Positions 25,888 through 33,746 of a stretch of DNA of 47,229 bases are shown here, in pieces; the stretch's first letter is position 1; every line of letters starts with the position of its first letter. The position numbers were made by a program, and so were the translations under genes. Below the pieces are notes generated by a model. The model had not been told where the DNA came from. It saw only the letters and a list, made by a program, of their open reading frames with translations, and did no database searches. The stretch comes from Gammaproteobacteria bacterium (GTDB lineage: Bacteria; Pseudomonadota; Gammaproteobacteria; JABDBA01): positions 2,780 through 50,008 of the forward strand of contig JABDBA010000012.1 of NCBI GenBank assembly GCA_013288885.1. Direction: 5' to 3'.

Positions 25888-27126
25888 ATGCAATGGGAAT
25901 CTTTAGGGTTTAAGGGCGATCCGCTAAATACCGACCCTATCAGCCAAGCAACACTGGCGCTTTATACCGGACATGGAGCAGAAATTGCTAAATGCCAAAA
26001 TGTATTGAGCCAGCGCAATATCTTACTGGTAGTAGAAGGTGCACGCGGCGTAGGCACTACTTCATTTGCTAATTATTTACGTTTCTCAGTACAAGAAAAA
26101 AAGTTTTATTTCACCCCGCGCAACGAAATTCGCGTAGAGGCGGACTGGCGCTTAGAAACACTCTTAGCCGTGGTGATTTCTCATATTGTACGCGAGCTTG
26201 AGATCTTTCATTCCGAAAAAGTGATAAAAGACAAACGCTTTCAGGAAACCAAAGCCCTTTCCATGCGCATTTCAGAAGCTTATCGTTCTTTTGGAATAGA
26301 GGCTTTTGGATTCGGCGTAAATTATGGTAAATCTGCTGGGGCAAGTACACAACCTATTGTTGTGCCAACATCTGTTTTAGGACATCACCTAGAAGATTTG
26401 TCGACGCTGGTTCAATCACTGGGTTATCGCTATGGCATCGTTCTTCAACTCAATAATCTGGATATTGGTGTTGTTCAAGATGAAAAACATATCACCTATT
26501 TATTTAACGCGCTTCGTGATTATATTCAAACGGACGGCATCAGCTGGATTCTTGTTGGCGATGTGGGTTTGCGACGATTTATTGCACAAGAAGTTGATCG
26601 TTTAGATGATATAGTAAGTTATGAAGTCGAAATAAATCCCCTAAAAAAAGCAGAATACACGCAGTTGCTTGATAAACGCATCGAGTTTTATCGATCAAAT
26701 CCTCACGCTGAAATGCCAGTTGAACGCGAAGTTTTTATTTATCTATATGAAGTCACAAAAGGTCGATTGCGCTATGTTTTTGGTTTATTGCAACGATTAA
26801 TTAATGATCTTTCTATCGGCGATCTCAGCGATCGCATTACGTTGGATATTGCAACACCTATGGTCATGAAACTAGCCAAAGATCGTATTGCACGCAATAG
26901 GCTATCCGTCGGCGAAGAGGATATTTTAAGGACATTAGTTAAATTAGAAAAAACAACAGCAGCAGAACTCGCAGATAAAATAAATAAATCTAAACCTTAT
27001 ATTTCAAAAGTGTTGATGAGGTTAGTTGAAATTAAATTGGCTGCTTTTCAGAGAGATGGAAAAAACAAGTATTATATTCCTCTATTGGATGCGACTATTG
27101 CTTATGCGCGGGAGATAGAGCGCTAA
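25888..27126 (+). CDS. P-loop ATPase with C-terminal winged helix; atypical Walker A
   Basis: 412 residues from the ATG at 25888 (AAAGG upstream; the GTG at 25855 lies inside the iterons). Residues ~45-250 are a STAND/Orc1-like P-loop domain: Walker A reads EGARGVGTTSF, with T57 where Lys is expected, a Walker B-like strand IVLQLNNLD (~185-193), and LVGDVGLRRFI as a sensor-1-like strand. The last ~75 residues form a winged helix (TAAELADKINKSKPYISKVLMRLVEI). This Orc1/Cdc6-like order (ATPase then wHTH) with iterons in front resembles a DNA-binding switch. Whether it hydrolyses ATP is doubtful given the Lys loss. It is followed by a broken antitoxin gene. Confidence 0.65.
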   Translation: MQWESLGFKGDPLNTDPISQATLALYTGHGAEIAKCQNVLSQRNILLVVEGARGVGTTSFANYLRFSVQEKKFYFTPRNEIRVEADWRLETLLAVVISHIVRELEIFHSEKVIKDKRFQETKALSMRISEAYRSFGIEAFGFGVNYGKSAGASTQPIVVPTSVLGHHLEDLSTLVQSLGYRYGIVLQLNNLDIGVVQDEKHITYLFNALRDYIQTDGISWILVGDVGLRRFIAQEVDRLDDIVSYEVEINPLKKAEYTQLLDKRIEFYRSNPHAEMPVEREVFIYLYEVTKGRLRYVFGLLQRLINDLSIGDLSDRITLDIATPMVMKLAKDRIARNRLSVGEEDILRTLVKLEKTTAAELADKINKSKPYISKVLMRLVEIKLAAFQRDGKNKYYIPLLDATIAYAREIER

Positions 27127-27180
27127 CCGACTTCGTTTCTGCTTTCATGTTTGTGCTTACTGAAACATTCTGCATATCAT

Positions 27181-27200
27181 TTGCATAACGTATTATGCAA
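27181..27200. promoter_or_regulatory. Perfect dyad TTGCATAA-N4-TTATGCAA (XRE operator)
   Basis: An 8-bp perfect inverted repeat with a 4-nt spacer, 27 nt upstream of the XRE antitoxin pseudogene. This is the expected position of an autoregulatory antitoxin operator. A related partial copy (TGCATA) lies just before it at 27171-27176. Confidence 0.55.
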
Positions 27201-27227
27201 TAGTTACTTGAACTTAGGAAATATACA

Positions 27228-27526
27228 ATGGCCAAATCTTACCAAAAACTTAGAGATAAAATGTCGACTCAAGCTCAAACTACTGCTCATAAAAAAATGT
27301 TGCAAATGCTTGCCGAAATACCCTTACAGGATTTACGACAAGCAAAACATTTAAGCCAGGAAAGACTTGCAGAAATATTAGCTACTAAACAAGCAAATGT
27401 ATCACGCATGGAAAGATGAACTGATTTTATATTTCTACTCTGAGAAGTTATATAGAAGCCATGGGCGGCCAATTAGAAATTATTGACAAATTTCCCGAAG
27501 GGGCTATACGGATAAATCGCTTTTAG
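27228..27526 (+). pseudogene. Broken HigA-like XRE antitoxin gene
   Basis: The first 63 codons encode an XRE HTH (LRQAKHLSQERLAEILATKQANVSRMER) that stops at TGA 27417-27419. Downstream, in a shifted frame, the typical HigA2-type tail continues: YISTLRSYIEAMGGQLEI, then FPEGAIRINRF and a TAG at 27524. Restoring it needs both CGA for the TGA and one extra base in the T run at ~27426. There is no HigB-type toxin ORF next to it. The reading is directly visible; the family assignment comes from the tail motif. Partial function of the 63-residue product is possible but unlikely. Confidence 0.75.
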
Positions 27527-27825
27527 ATAACTGGTAGATAACTGGCCATGCTCAGATACCTTAATATGAAAAAAAGCAGCCTACTCTGAAAGTATAAATT
27601 TCAGACCTATTTCAGAGTAATATGCAGAGTTACGGGCATTATTAATATCTTAAAGGGTTACTATCAAAGCTAAGTTATAATAGAATTGTTAACGACACGG
27701 CTCACCCCTCTGCAGAAATGTACGGGTGAGTTCTCTTTTACCCCACTCTTCTTGCCAGCCTTAATTAACCACGTATAACTAAATAATTGTTCATTAACCG
27801 TCCAATCTAATTTTTACTATATCGA
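27527..27825. other. Intergenic region with one hairpin
   Basis: About 300 nt between the antitoxin pseudogene and the AbiE operator with no convincing gene. One inverted repeat, CTCACCC (27701-27707) with GGGTGAG (27724-27730) then TTCTCTTTT, could be a weak intrinsic terminator. No other structure was recognised. Confidence 0.5.
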
Positions 27826-27860
27826 TTGCAAAAAGTATTGAAAAGTGATACTTTTTGCAA
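27826..27860. promoter_or_regulatory. Perfect 12-bp dyad abutting abiEi start (AbiEi operator)
   Basis: TTGCAAAAAGTA (27826-27837) and TACTTTTTGCAA (27849-27860) are perfect inverted repeats with an 11-nt spacer, and the right arm ends one base before the abiEi ATG. AbiEi proteins are known to bind inverted repeats in their own promoter. No Shine-Dalgarno is seen, so the mRNA may be leaderless. Confidence 0.75.
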
Positions 27861-28667
27861 ATGAAATATGAAAATGCCTCGCTATCTGAGTATTTAGACC
27901 TATTACAGACCAAAGGGCGTTATACCTTTACTGGCGATGAAGCATTGGCCAGCCTAGGAATGACTCCTGTTGCCTTCAAATTAGCTGCTTTAAGGCTTAT
28001 AAGGAAAAATAAACTTATAAGACCCAAACATGGCTTTTATGTAATTGTACCAACGGAATATCAAGAAATAGGTGCACCACCTGCTGCGTGGTTTATTGAC
28101 TATCTTATGCAATTTAATCAGCAACCTTATTATGTAGGCTTGCTATCCGCAGCCGCTTTGCATGGTGCCGCACATCAACAACCACAGGTGTTCCAAGTTA
28201 TTACCAATAAATCTTTACGTCCCATACAAGCAGGACGAACACGCATAGAATTTTTCATCAAAAAACAAATTGTTTCGCGCGATTATCAATTAATGAAAAC
28301 GCCAACAGGCACCATGAATGTTTCTATTCCAGAATTAACCGCGCTTGATTTAGTCCGCTATGTAAAATCAGTTGGACATATAAATCAAGTAACTACTGTA
28401 TTAAGCGAGCTGCATGAAAAATTTGAAGAATCACGCTTTTCAAAACTTCTTAAATCAAAAAATGTAGAAATAACTTCTGTGCAACGGTTAGGTTATTTAC
28501 TAGAAAAAATTGAAGGTAATGAAAAAATTATTATTTTACTTAAAGAGTGGACAAATACACAACGATTGCAACCTGTCCCATTACGTCCCGATAAACCGTA
28601 TAATCAATCACAAAAAAACAATAATTGGTCTTTATATATTAATGAAGACATTGAGAGCGATATATGA
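27861..28667 (+). CDS. abiEi: AbiEi antitoxin (type IV toxin-antitoxin AbiE)
   Basis: 268 residues from the ATG at 27861; a TTG at 27855 lies inside the operator dyad and is less likely. The N-terminal winged helix (TGDEALASLGMTPVAFKLAALRLIRKNKL) with a PKHGFYVIVP wing, followed by PPAAWFIDYLM, YYVGLLSAAALHGAAHQQPQV and the STPELTALDLVRY-like region, is the standard AbiEi antitoxin order. AbiEi represses its own operon and neutralises the AbiEii nucleotidyltransferase. It is complete and overlaps the next gene by 4 nt (ATGA). Since the toxin is frameshifted, this gene may now be an orphan DNA-binding protein. Confidence 0.9.
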   Translation: MKYENASLSEYLDLLQTKGRYTFTGDEALASLGMTPVAFKLAALRLIRKNKLIRPKHGFYVIVPTEYQEIGAPPAAWFIDYLMQFNQQPYYVGLLSAAALHGAAHQQPQVFQVITNKSLRPIQAGRTRIEFFIKKQIVSRDYQLMKTPTGTMNVSIPELTALDLVRYVKSVGHINQVTTVLSELHEKFEESRFSKLLKSKNVEITSVQRLGYLLEKIEGNEKIIILLKEWTNTQRLQPVPLRPDKPYNQSQKNNNWSLYINEDIESDI

Positions 28668-29486
28668 TTCAACAAGCATTTATAAACGAGTGGCGTGCAA
28701 CAGCACCATGGGCTACTGATGCACAAATAGAACAAGATTTAGTGCTATCAAGAGCCATAGTAGAAATATTCTCAGAACCTTTATTAGCACAATCCCTAGC
28801 TTTTCGTGGTGGTACAGCATTACATAAATTATTTATTCAGCCTCCAGGACGTTATTCAGAAGACATAGATTTGGTACAAATTAACGAAGGAAAAATTGGT
28901 AATATTATAGAAGCTCTACGATCGCAGCTAAATCATTGGCTTGGAGAACCAGGGTGGAAATTAAAAGAAGGCCGTGCCACTTTGATCTATCGATTTAATT
29001 CTGAAAGCTTACCAATTACACCCATGCGCTTAAAAGTGGAAATCAATACACGCGAACACTTTTCTGTATTAGGTTTAGCACAGAGATTTTGAAGTAAAAA
29101 GTATGTGGTATACCAAAAATACCATTCTCACCACGTTTGCTTTGGAAGAATTATTGGGCACTAAATTGCGCGCACTTTACCAACGTAAAAAAGGACGCGA
29201 TTTATTTGATCTTGCCACCGTATTAAAACAGTTCCCAGCACTCGAAATACCGAAGATAGTAGAATGTTTTCATCACTATTTGGCCACCGATAAAACCAAA
29301 GTAACTCGAGCAGAATTTGAAGCAAACCTTGCCGAAAAATTAAATGATTCGGCATTTACTGATGATATTTTTCCGCTCTTACCGCATCCGATTAATACCA
29401 CATATGATCCATTAGTTGCAGCAAACCATGTGCAGGAAAAAATCATTAAATTGCTCCCGGGAGATAGGTGGAAAAAAAAGAATTAA
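28664..29486 (+). pseudogene. abiEii: AbiEii toxin gene, frameshifted
   Basis: The AbiEii nucleotidyltransferase reads in two frames. Part one (28664-29092, 142 aa) carries the catalytic core: LAFRGGTALHKL (G49-G50) and RYSEDIDL (D67, D69). It stops at a TGA created by one extra T in the run at 29087-29090. Part two resumes as EVKSMWYTKNTI... and includes the conserved EELLGTKLRALYQRKKGRDLFDL and the C-terminus to 29486. Removing one T restores a single ORF of about 273 residues. AbiEii toxins disable translation by modifying tRNA/nucleotides. A sequencing slip in the homopolymer cannot be excluded. Confidence 0.85.
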
Positions 29487-29531
29487 CAAATAACCAAGTA
29501 CGAGCATACATAGGCAATAGAGGATATACCG

Positions 29532-30071
29532 ATGGAAAATTTATCTAATGAATTATATGTCAATAAACCAAACAAGTTACTTTATCATTAAACATCTCTT
29601 AATGGGTTAATGAATATAGCGGGGAGTAAAACTCTTTATGCCACCGATATTAGATACTTAAATGATGCCATGGAACTGAAATATACATCAGACCTATTAC
29701 GCACAGAGATATCTCAGCGGTTAGAATCTAATAATTCAACCAATAGAAAATTATTAGAGCAACTAAAAGACTGGCTTTTTCATCGATTAACCAACGGCCA
29801 TATGCTTTTTGTGAGTTCCTTTACCACTAATGGGAATCTACTCAGTCAATGGAGGGGTTATTGCCAACAAGGAAAAGGCGTAAGCATTGGATTTCTCCCT
29901 GAAAATATTCTCACGTCTTCGCATGATAGGGATGTGGAAATTGAACACGTTTATCTTGGCCCAACTCCAAATAATAATTCACTGAACTCACTTAACAATT
30001 ATTTGTCGAAATATAAAGCGAGTCCTCGAAAAGGAAATACTTATTGCCAAATCCCATATCGGAATTTGTAA
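29532..30071 (+). pseudogene. DUF2971-family gene, nonsense-mutated and internally deleted
   Basis: The ORF opens at ATG 29532 with an N-terminus ending KLLYH, hits TAA at 29589-29591, then continues in the same frame as TSLNGLMNIAGSKTLYATDIRYLND, the DUF2971 N-terminus in which the lost codon is normally Tyr (LYHYTSL). The C-terminal part jumps from GVSIGFLPENIL straight to EIEHVYLGPTP and ends near IPYRNL. DUF2971 proteins normally have about 100 more residues between these points, so a central deletion is likely. DUF2971 genes are common in phage-defence islands; their biochemical activity is unknown. This copy is almost certainly inactive. Confidence 0.65.
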
Positions 30072-30099
30072 TATGATATTTGTGATTTAGGAAAAAGCT

Positions 30100-30126
30100 G
30101 AGGTGGTCGCAAAATGCGACCACCTC
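30100..30126. terminator. Strong hairpin terminator-like element
   Basis: GAGGTGGTCGCA (30100-30111) and TGCGACCACCTC (30115-30126) form a perfect 12-bp stem with a 3-nt loop, ~30 nt after the DUF2971 remnant. No long T tract follows, so it may act as a Rho-independent-like or bidirectional terminator, or as a processing stem. Confidence 0.6.
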
Positions 30127-30231
30127 GCTAAGCTAAAATTTTCTAAGACGTGTCCATATGCATTTACTGAGCCGGAGCTATCTGAGCAGGCTACTGTGCT
30201 TACTGGAACAAAGTTCTCTTAAAGGTGATTT

Positions 30232-30972
30232 ATGAAAATAACACATCAGAATGAATTTAATTCACGTGCCTACGTTGATTATTTAAAAATCGCTAAAACC
30301 GCATGGGAAAAGATTAATGAAATAGGCGATAAAAACGATGCCCACTACGAACGTATTATTTTCAATGCTGACCAATGGAGAATTATTTGTTTTGATTATG
30401 CTTTTTCAACATTAGAAAATTTTTTGGAACATCTAGGTTTTATACTTTTTGCCGATTGGGATAGTGCTGGCAAACAGAGATCCTATAGACAGAAATATAG
30501 TAAAATTTTATTGTTAAATGAATGTATCCTTGAGAGCGAAAAAAAATATGCCGATATAAACGAACAACAACTAGAAGACGAATGGAAAAAAATTCTCATC
30601 AATATTGAACCACAATACCGTGATAATCTAGCCAACAAAAGAAATCCTCTTAAACACATTAATTCAGAAAAGCATGAATCTAACAACAACAATGATATTC
30701 CAAGCGATATTATTTCTCAGTTTAATAAATTGCGAAAAGGTACTTACTTGGATATCTCGAATGATGATTGCAATGGTTTATTAACGACTTTAGAAACTCT
30801 TATCATGAAAGCCCATGACTTTTTGAATAAACATCGGCTGTTTTTTAAAATCGACAACGCTTATGATATAGATGATAGGATAAAAACGAGAAGGGCATTT
30901 TGGCAGACTTTTTTGAATAGTCCTTTTGCGTCACCATCATATTCTGGACGGTCGGTGGTTGTATTGAATTAA
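30232..30972 (+). CDS. Unknown protein with a possible HEPN RX4H motif
   Basis: 246 residues; an AAAGGTG site precedes the ATG. I do not recognise a named family. An all-helical core includes FDYAFSTLENFLEHLGFIL (~54-72), similar to the 'surface helix' of HEPN domains. R137-NPLK-H142 fits the HEPN ribonuclease motif RX4-6H. HEPN proteins act as RNA-cutting toxins and are common in defence islands, which matches the neighbouring AbiE and DUF2971 remnants. No nucleotidyltransferase-type antitoxin (MNT) lies next to it. The call rests on one motif and context, so alternatives remain open. Confidence 0.4.
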   Translation: MKITHQNEFNSRAYVDYLKIAKTAWEKINEIGDKNDAHYERIIFNADQWRIICFDYAFSTLENFLEHLGFILFADWDSAGKQRSYRQKYSKILLLNECILESEKKYADINEQQLEDEWKKILINIEPQYRDNLANKRNPLKHINSEKHESNNNNDIPSDIISQFNKLRKGTYLDISNDDCNGLLTTLETLIMKAHDFLNKHRLFFKIDNAYDIDDRIKTRRAFWQTFLNSPFASPSYSGRSVVVLN

Positions 30973-31012
30973 GAAATATAAAGAGCGCAGTTTGCAGAGA
31001 TATAATGCGACC

Positions 31013-31101
31013 CCCGCATTTCGCTTCGCTTCATGCGGGCTACATATAGCCTCAGTCTCCAGTTTTAGATTGGAGTAATCTTACGCAAAGCGAAATGCGG
31101 G
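31013..31101. repeat. REP-like inverted repeat (17-bp arms)
   Basis: CCCGCATTTCGCTTCGC (31013-31029) pairs with GCAAAGCGAAATGCGGG (31085-31101) with one mismatch. It lies directly outside the tRNA-Arg duplication. The unit also contains an inner CCCGCAT...ATGCGGG hairpin (31013-31019 with 31032-31038). Elements of this look are dispersed in many gammaproteobacteria. Confidence 0.6.
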
Positions 31102-31108
31102 AGTGTGA

Positions 31109-31154
31109 TTGGCGCGCCCGGAGAGATTCGAACTCCCGACACCCAGGTTCGAAG
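31109..31154 (-). repeat. Duplicate of the tRNA-Arg 3' half (attR-like site)
   Basis: 46 bp identical to 37978-38023, covering CCA, the acceptor 3' strand, the T-arm and the anticodon-loop part of tRNA-Arg(TCG). The identity breaks at 31155. This is the expected direct repeat left by a tRNA-targeting integrase. It cannot form a full tRNA. Confidence 0.9.
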
Positions 31155-31260
31155 GAAGGTATGTTTTTTAGCGAAACCTATATAAATCAACACTCTGCGG
31201 TACTTTGCTCTTGGTGATAAAGGCTTAAAAGTGCTCATAATTGCTTATGATTTACCATGG

Positions 31261-31280
31261 TTTGGTACAATTTTGGTACA
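31261..31280. repeat. Two TTTGGTACA direct repeats, 11 bp apart
   Basis: TTTGGTACA at 31261-31269 and 31272-31280, spaced about one helical turn, just inside the left att copy. They could be integrase arm-type sites. No integrase gene is nearby, so this is inference. Confidence 0.35.
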
Positions 31281-31316
31281 CGCAAACTTCAGTTGCATCA
31301 TCAACGTTAAAATAAA

Positions 31317-32252
31317 TTACATTACCAAAACAATCTTACCCTGTGTGCGGTTAGTTTCTAACATTTGATGCGCTAATACAGCATCTTTTAAAGGAAAGGT
31401 TTTAGCAATTTGTATTTTAAGATCGCCAGCACTAATCATCTTCAATAATTGCGTGAAATCATTTTGATTCATTGCAGCGAGCATACCAGATACTTTTATG
31501 CCCAATGGTTGGGCTTGTTGGATAATTTCATCACGGGTGGGACTGGGGACTGTTACCATGCGGCCATTTTTTTTCAATACCTTAAAAGAACGTAAACCCG
31601 TTTCACCGCCCACCAGATCAACTACTAAATCAATGTCGTGTATAACTTGTTCGAAAGGAGCTTGGCTATAATCGATGCAATGGTCCGCCCCCAAATCTGA
31701 TAAAAATTGATGGTTTTTTTGTGTGGCGGTTGCAAACACTTCTGCCCCCATTTTTTTGGCAATTTGTACTGCAAGGTGTCCAACGCCACCTGCCGCTGCA
31801 TGAATTAACACGCGCTCACCACGTTGCAAGTTTCCATATTGATGCAACACTTGCCATGCCGTTAACCCAACAATCGGTAATGCCGCTGCTGTGGCCACAC
31901 CCAATTCATGTGGTTTGATTATGATATCTTTGGATTTCACCACACAATATTCTGCATAAGCTCCTGGTTTTTCATATTCGATTTTACCAACAACACTATC
32001 GCCAACTTTATACTCGTTAATATCTTTGCCAATTTTTACTACTTTACCAACCAAATCAAATCCTAAACCAGATGGCAAAGCTAGTTTCTTGGCCATTGCG
32101 CTTATCCCACTTCGGATTTTCATATCAACAGGATTGATACCCGCAGCTTCGACTTGAATCAGTAATTCATCGTTAGCGATAGCGGGCGTTGGTAATTCGA
32201 TATATTCTAGCACTTCAGGGGATCCGAATTTTTTAAATTGAATGGCTTTCAT
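31317..32252 (-). CDS. Zinc-independent MDR-family NADP(H) quinone oxidoreductase-like enzyme
   Basis: 311 residues of the medium-chain dehydrogenase/quinone oxidoreductase family: N-terminal GroES-like half (AAGINPVDMKIRSG, GFDLVGKVVKIG, VGDSVVGK) and a Rossmann half with the NADP loop HAAAGGVGHLAVQIAK (~150-165). It lacks the zinc-binding Cys/His set of alcohol dehydrogenases, as in QOR enzymes. It reduces quinones or enones with NADPH. It is inside the island, divergent from the ATPase gene, and looks like metabolic cargo or a remnant rather than part of the defence module. Confidence 0.85.
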   Translation of the reverse strand: MKAIQFKKFGSPEVLEYIELPTPAIANDELLIQVEAAGINPVDMKIRSGISAMAKKLALPSGLGFDLVGKVVKIGKDINEYKVGDSVVGKIEYEKPGAYAEYCVVKSKDIIIKPHELGVATAAALPIVGLTAWQVLHQYGNLQRGERVLIHAAAGGVGHLAVQIAKKMGAEVFATATQKNHQFLSDLGADHCIDYSQAPFEQVIHDIDLVVDLVGGETGLRSFKVLKKNGRMVTVPSPTRDEIIQQAQPLGIKVSGMLAAMNQNDFTQLLKMISAGDLKIQIAKTFPLKDAVLAHQMLETNRTQGKIVLVM

Positions 32253-32499
32253 GATTAATCCTCTGTAACTGAAAAATTGTGATTCGCTTCAACTGGTTTT
32301 CTTGAAATGGTAACTCGTTCATAATATATACCATTATTTTCCAAAATTATATCGCATCTTTAACCTTGTTGACACAATATTGGCACTTGGTTAATTGTTC
32401 TAATTTTAAACACTTTACATTACCCTACAAAGTATGCTAATTTTCTAGTCCACTTATTTATTGAAAATAATAGCTTAAAATATAGGGGATTATAAAATT

Positions 32500-33660
32500 T
32501 TGGACGATAACAACGAATTAAAGTTAGATTTAGTCCACCTTACTCGCCTAGCGCTGGAGAACCAGAGTGAGGATATTCGGCTGTTCGTAGCACGCTTGGT
32601 ACGCAAATATCGGAATACGGATTCCGAGCTAGCCAAGCAAATGGAATTATTTCTACGCAACGCACCCACGAGGTCAAATAACACACTCAGAGATACCGCG
32701 AAGTATAGCAACTCACCAACCCCGCTGCCGGTCGACGAGGAAATGCGCCTCTCATTACTCAAGGTATTTAAAGACTGCCCAAATAGTGAACCACCATTAC
32801 TCTCAAACGACATAAAAGAATTATTATGCCAACTTATTCAAGAGCGCAAACAATTCCGGCATTTAGCCACCAGAGGATTACACCCCACCCGCTCGGCCAT
32901 CTTCGTAGGCAAGCCAGGCGTAGGAAAAACATTAACTGCCCGCTGGGTTGCCGCGCAATTAGGAGTTCCGCTTTATGTGCTTGACCTTACAACAGTCATG
33001 AGCAGCCTGTTGGGCAAAACAGGAAACAACTTACGCGCAGCACTGAACTTTGCCAAACAAAGTCCTTGCGTATTACTGCTCGATGAAATTGACGCCATAG
33101 CAAAACGGCGCAATGACGACACCGATATAGGAGAATTAAAAAGATTGGTAACTGTTGTCCTCCAAGAAGTTGACGATTGGCCAGCAACCGGATTATTACT
33201 TGCAGCAACTAATCACCCAGAATTAATCGATCCCGCTTTATGGCGACGATTTGATCTTATTGTCGAATTTAAGTTACCTGAAGAACTTGCCATTAAAGAA
33301 GCAATCAAACGTTTTTCAGGATCAGATTATCAAAATTTTGAAAAATGGATAGAAATTCTCACTTTCATTTTTAAGAATCAATCGCTCAGTGACACCGAAC
33401 GTACTATTCATCGACTCCGCCGCACAATAGCCCTGAGCATGAACTACGACAGAGTTATTGAAGAGCTTATTAAATCAAGTGCATCAGAATTAGATCGTCA
33501 AATGAAAATTGAATTTGCAATATTACTAGCCCAACAAACACATTTTTCACAACGTGATATATCTGATTTTACCGGCGTGAGTCGCGATACGATTCGGAAG
33601 TATGTGGCGCAATTATCCACCCGTACCTCCGGACAGCATTATGCATCAAAAAAGATATAG
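32500..33660 (+). CDS. AAA+ ATPase with C-terminal helix-turn-helix
   Basis: 386 residues starting at a TTG (32500); AGGGGA lies about 11 nt upstream and no ATG fits until residue 47. AAA+ core ~125-280: Walker A GKPGVGKTLTARW (K143), Walker B VLLLDEIDAIAKR (D195-E196), sensor LLAATNHPELIDPALWRRFD with arginine fingers, as in FtsH/ClpX-like ATPases. The last ~45 residues contain an HTH (FSQRDISDFTGVSRDTIRKYV). AAA+ ATPases of this kind often sit beside a protease in defence loci, but none is here. It is 86 nt upstream of hamA on the same strand, so it may regulate or assist the pair. The HTH is unusual for an ATPase effector. Confidence 0.8.
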   Translation: MDDNNELKLDLVHLTRLALENQSEDIRLFVARLVRKYRNTDSELAKQMELFLRNAPTRSNNTLRDTAKYSNSPTPLPVDEEMRLSLLKVFKDCPNSEPPLLSNDIKELLCQLIQERKQFRHLATRGLHPTRSAIFVGKPGVGKTLTARWVAAQLGVPLYVLDLTTVMSSLLGKTGNNLRAALNFAKQSPCVLLLDEIDAIAKRRNDDTDIGELKRLVTVVLQEVDDWPATGLLLAATNHPELIDPALWRRFDLIVEFKLPEELAIKEAIKRFSGSDYQNFEKWIEILTFIFKNQSLSDTERTIHRLRRTIALSMNYDRVIEELIKSSASELDRQMKIEFAILLAQQTHFSQRDISDFTGVSRDTIRKYVAQLSTRTSGQHYASKKI

Positions 33661-33746
33661 TATCTTCACCTTCAAAGTATTGAAATTTAATACAAATCGT
33701 TGCATCCTTAAGCCATCTTCGATGATATTCTAAAAAGAGGCTGCTG

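Noticed and set aside
27151..27354. Short ORF overlapping the XRE pseudogene start
   Set aside because: It is in another frame of the antitoxin's region, has no ribosome site and no family features.
31317..32252. Oxidoreductase as part of the Hachiman-like system
   Set aside because: It is divergent, housekeeping-like, and Hachiman loci do not need such an enzyme; it is listed as cargo only.
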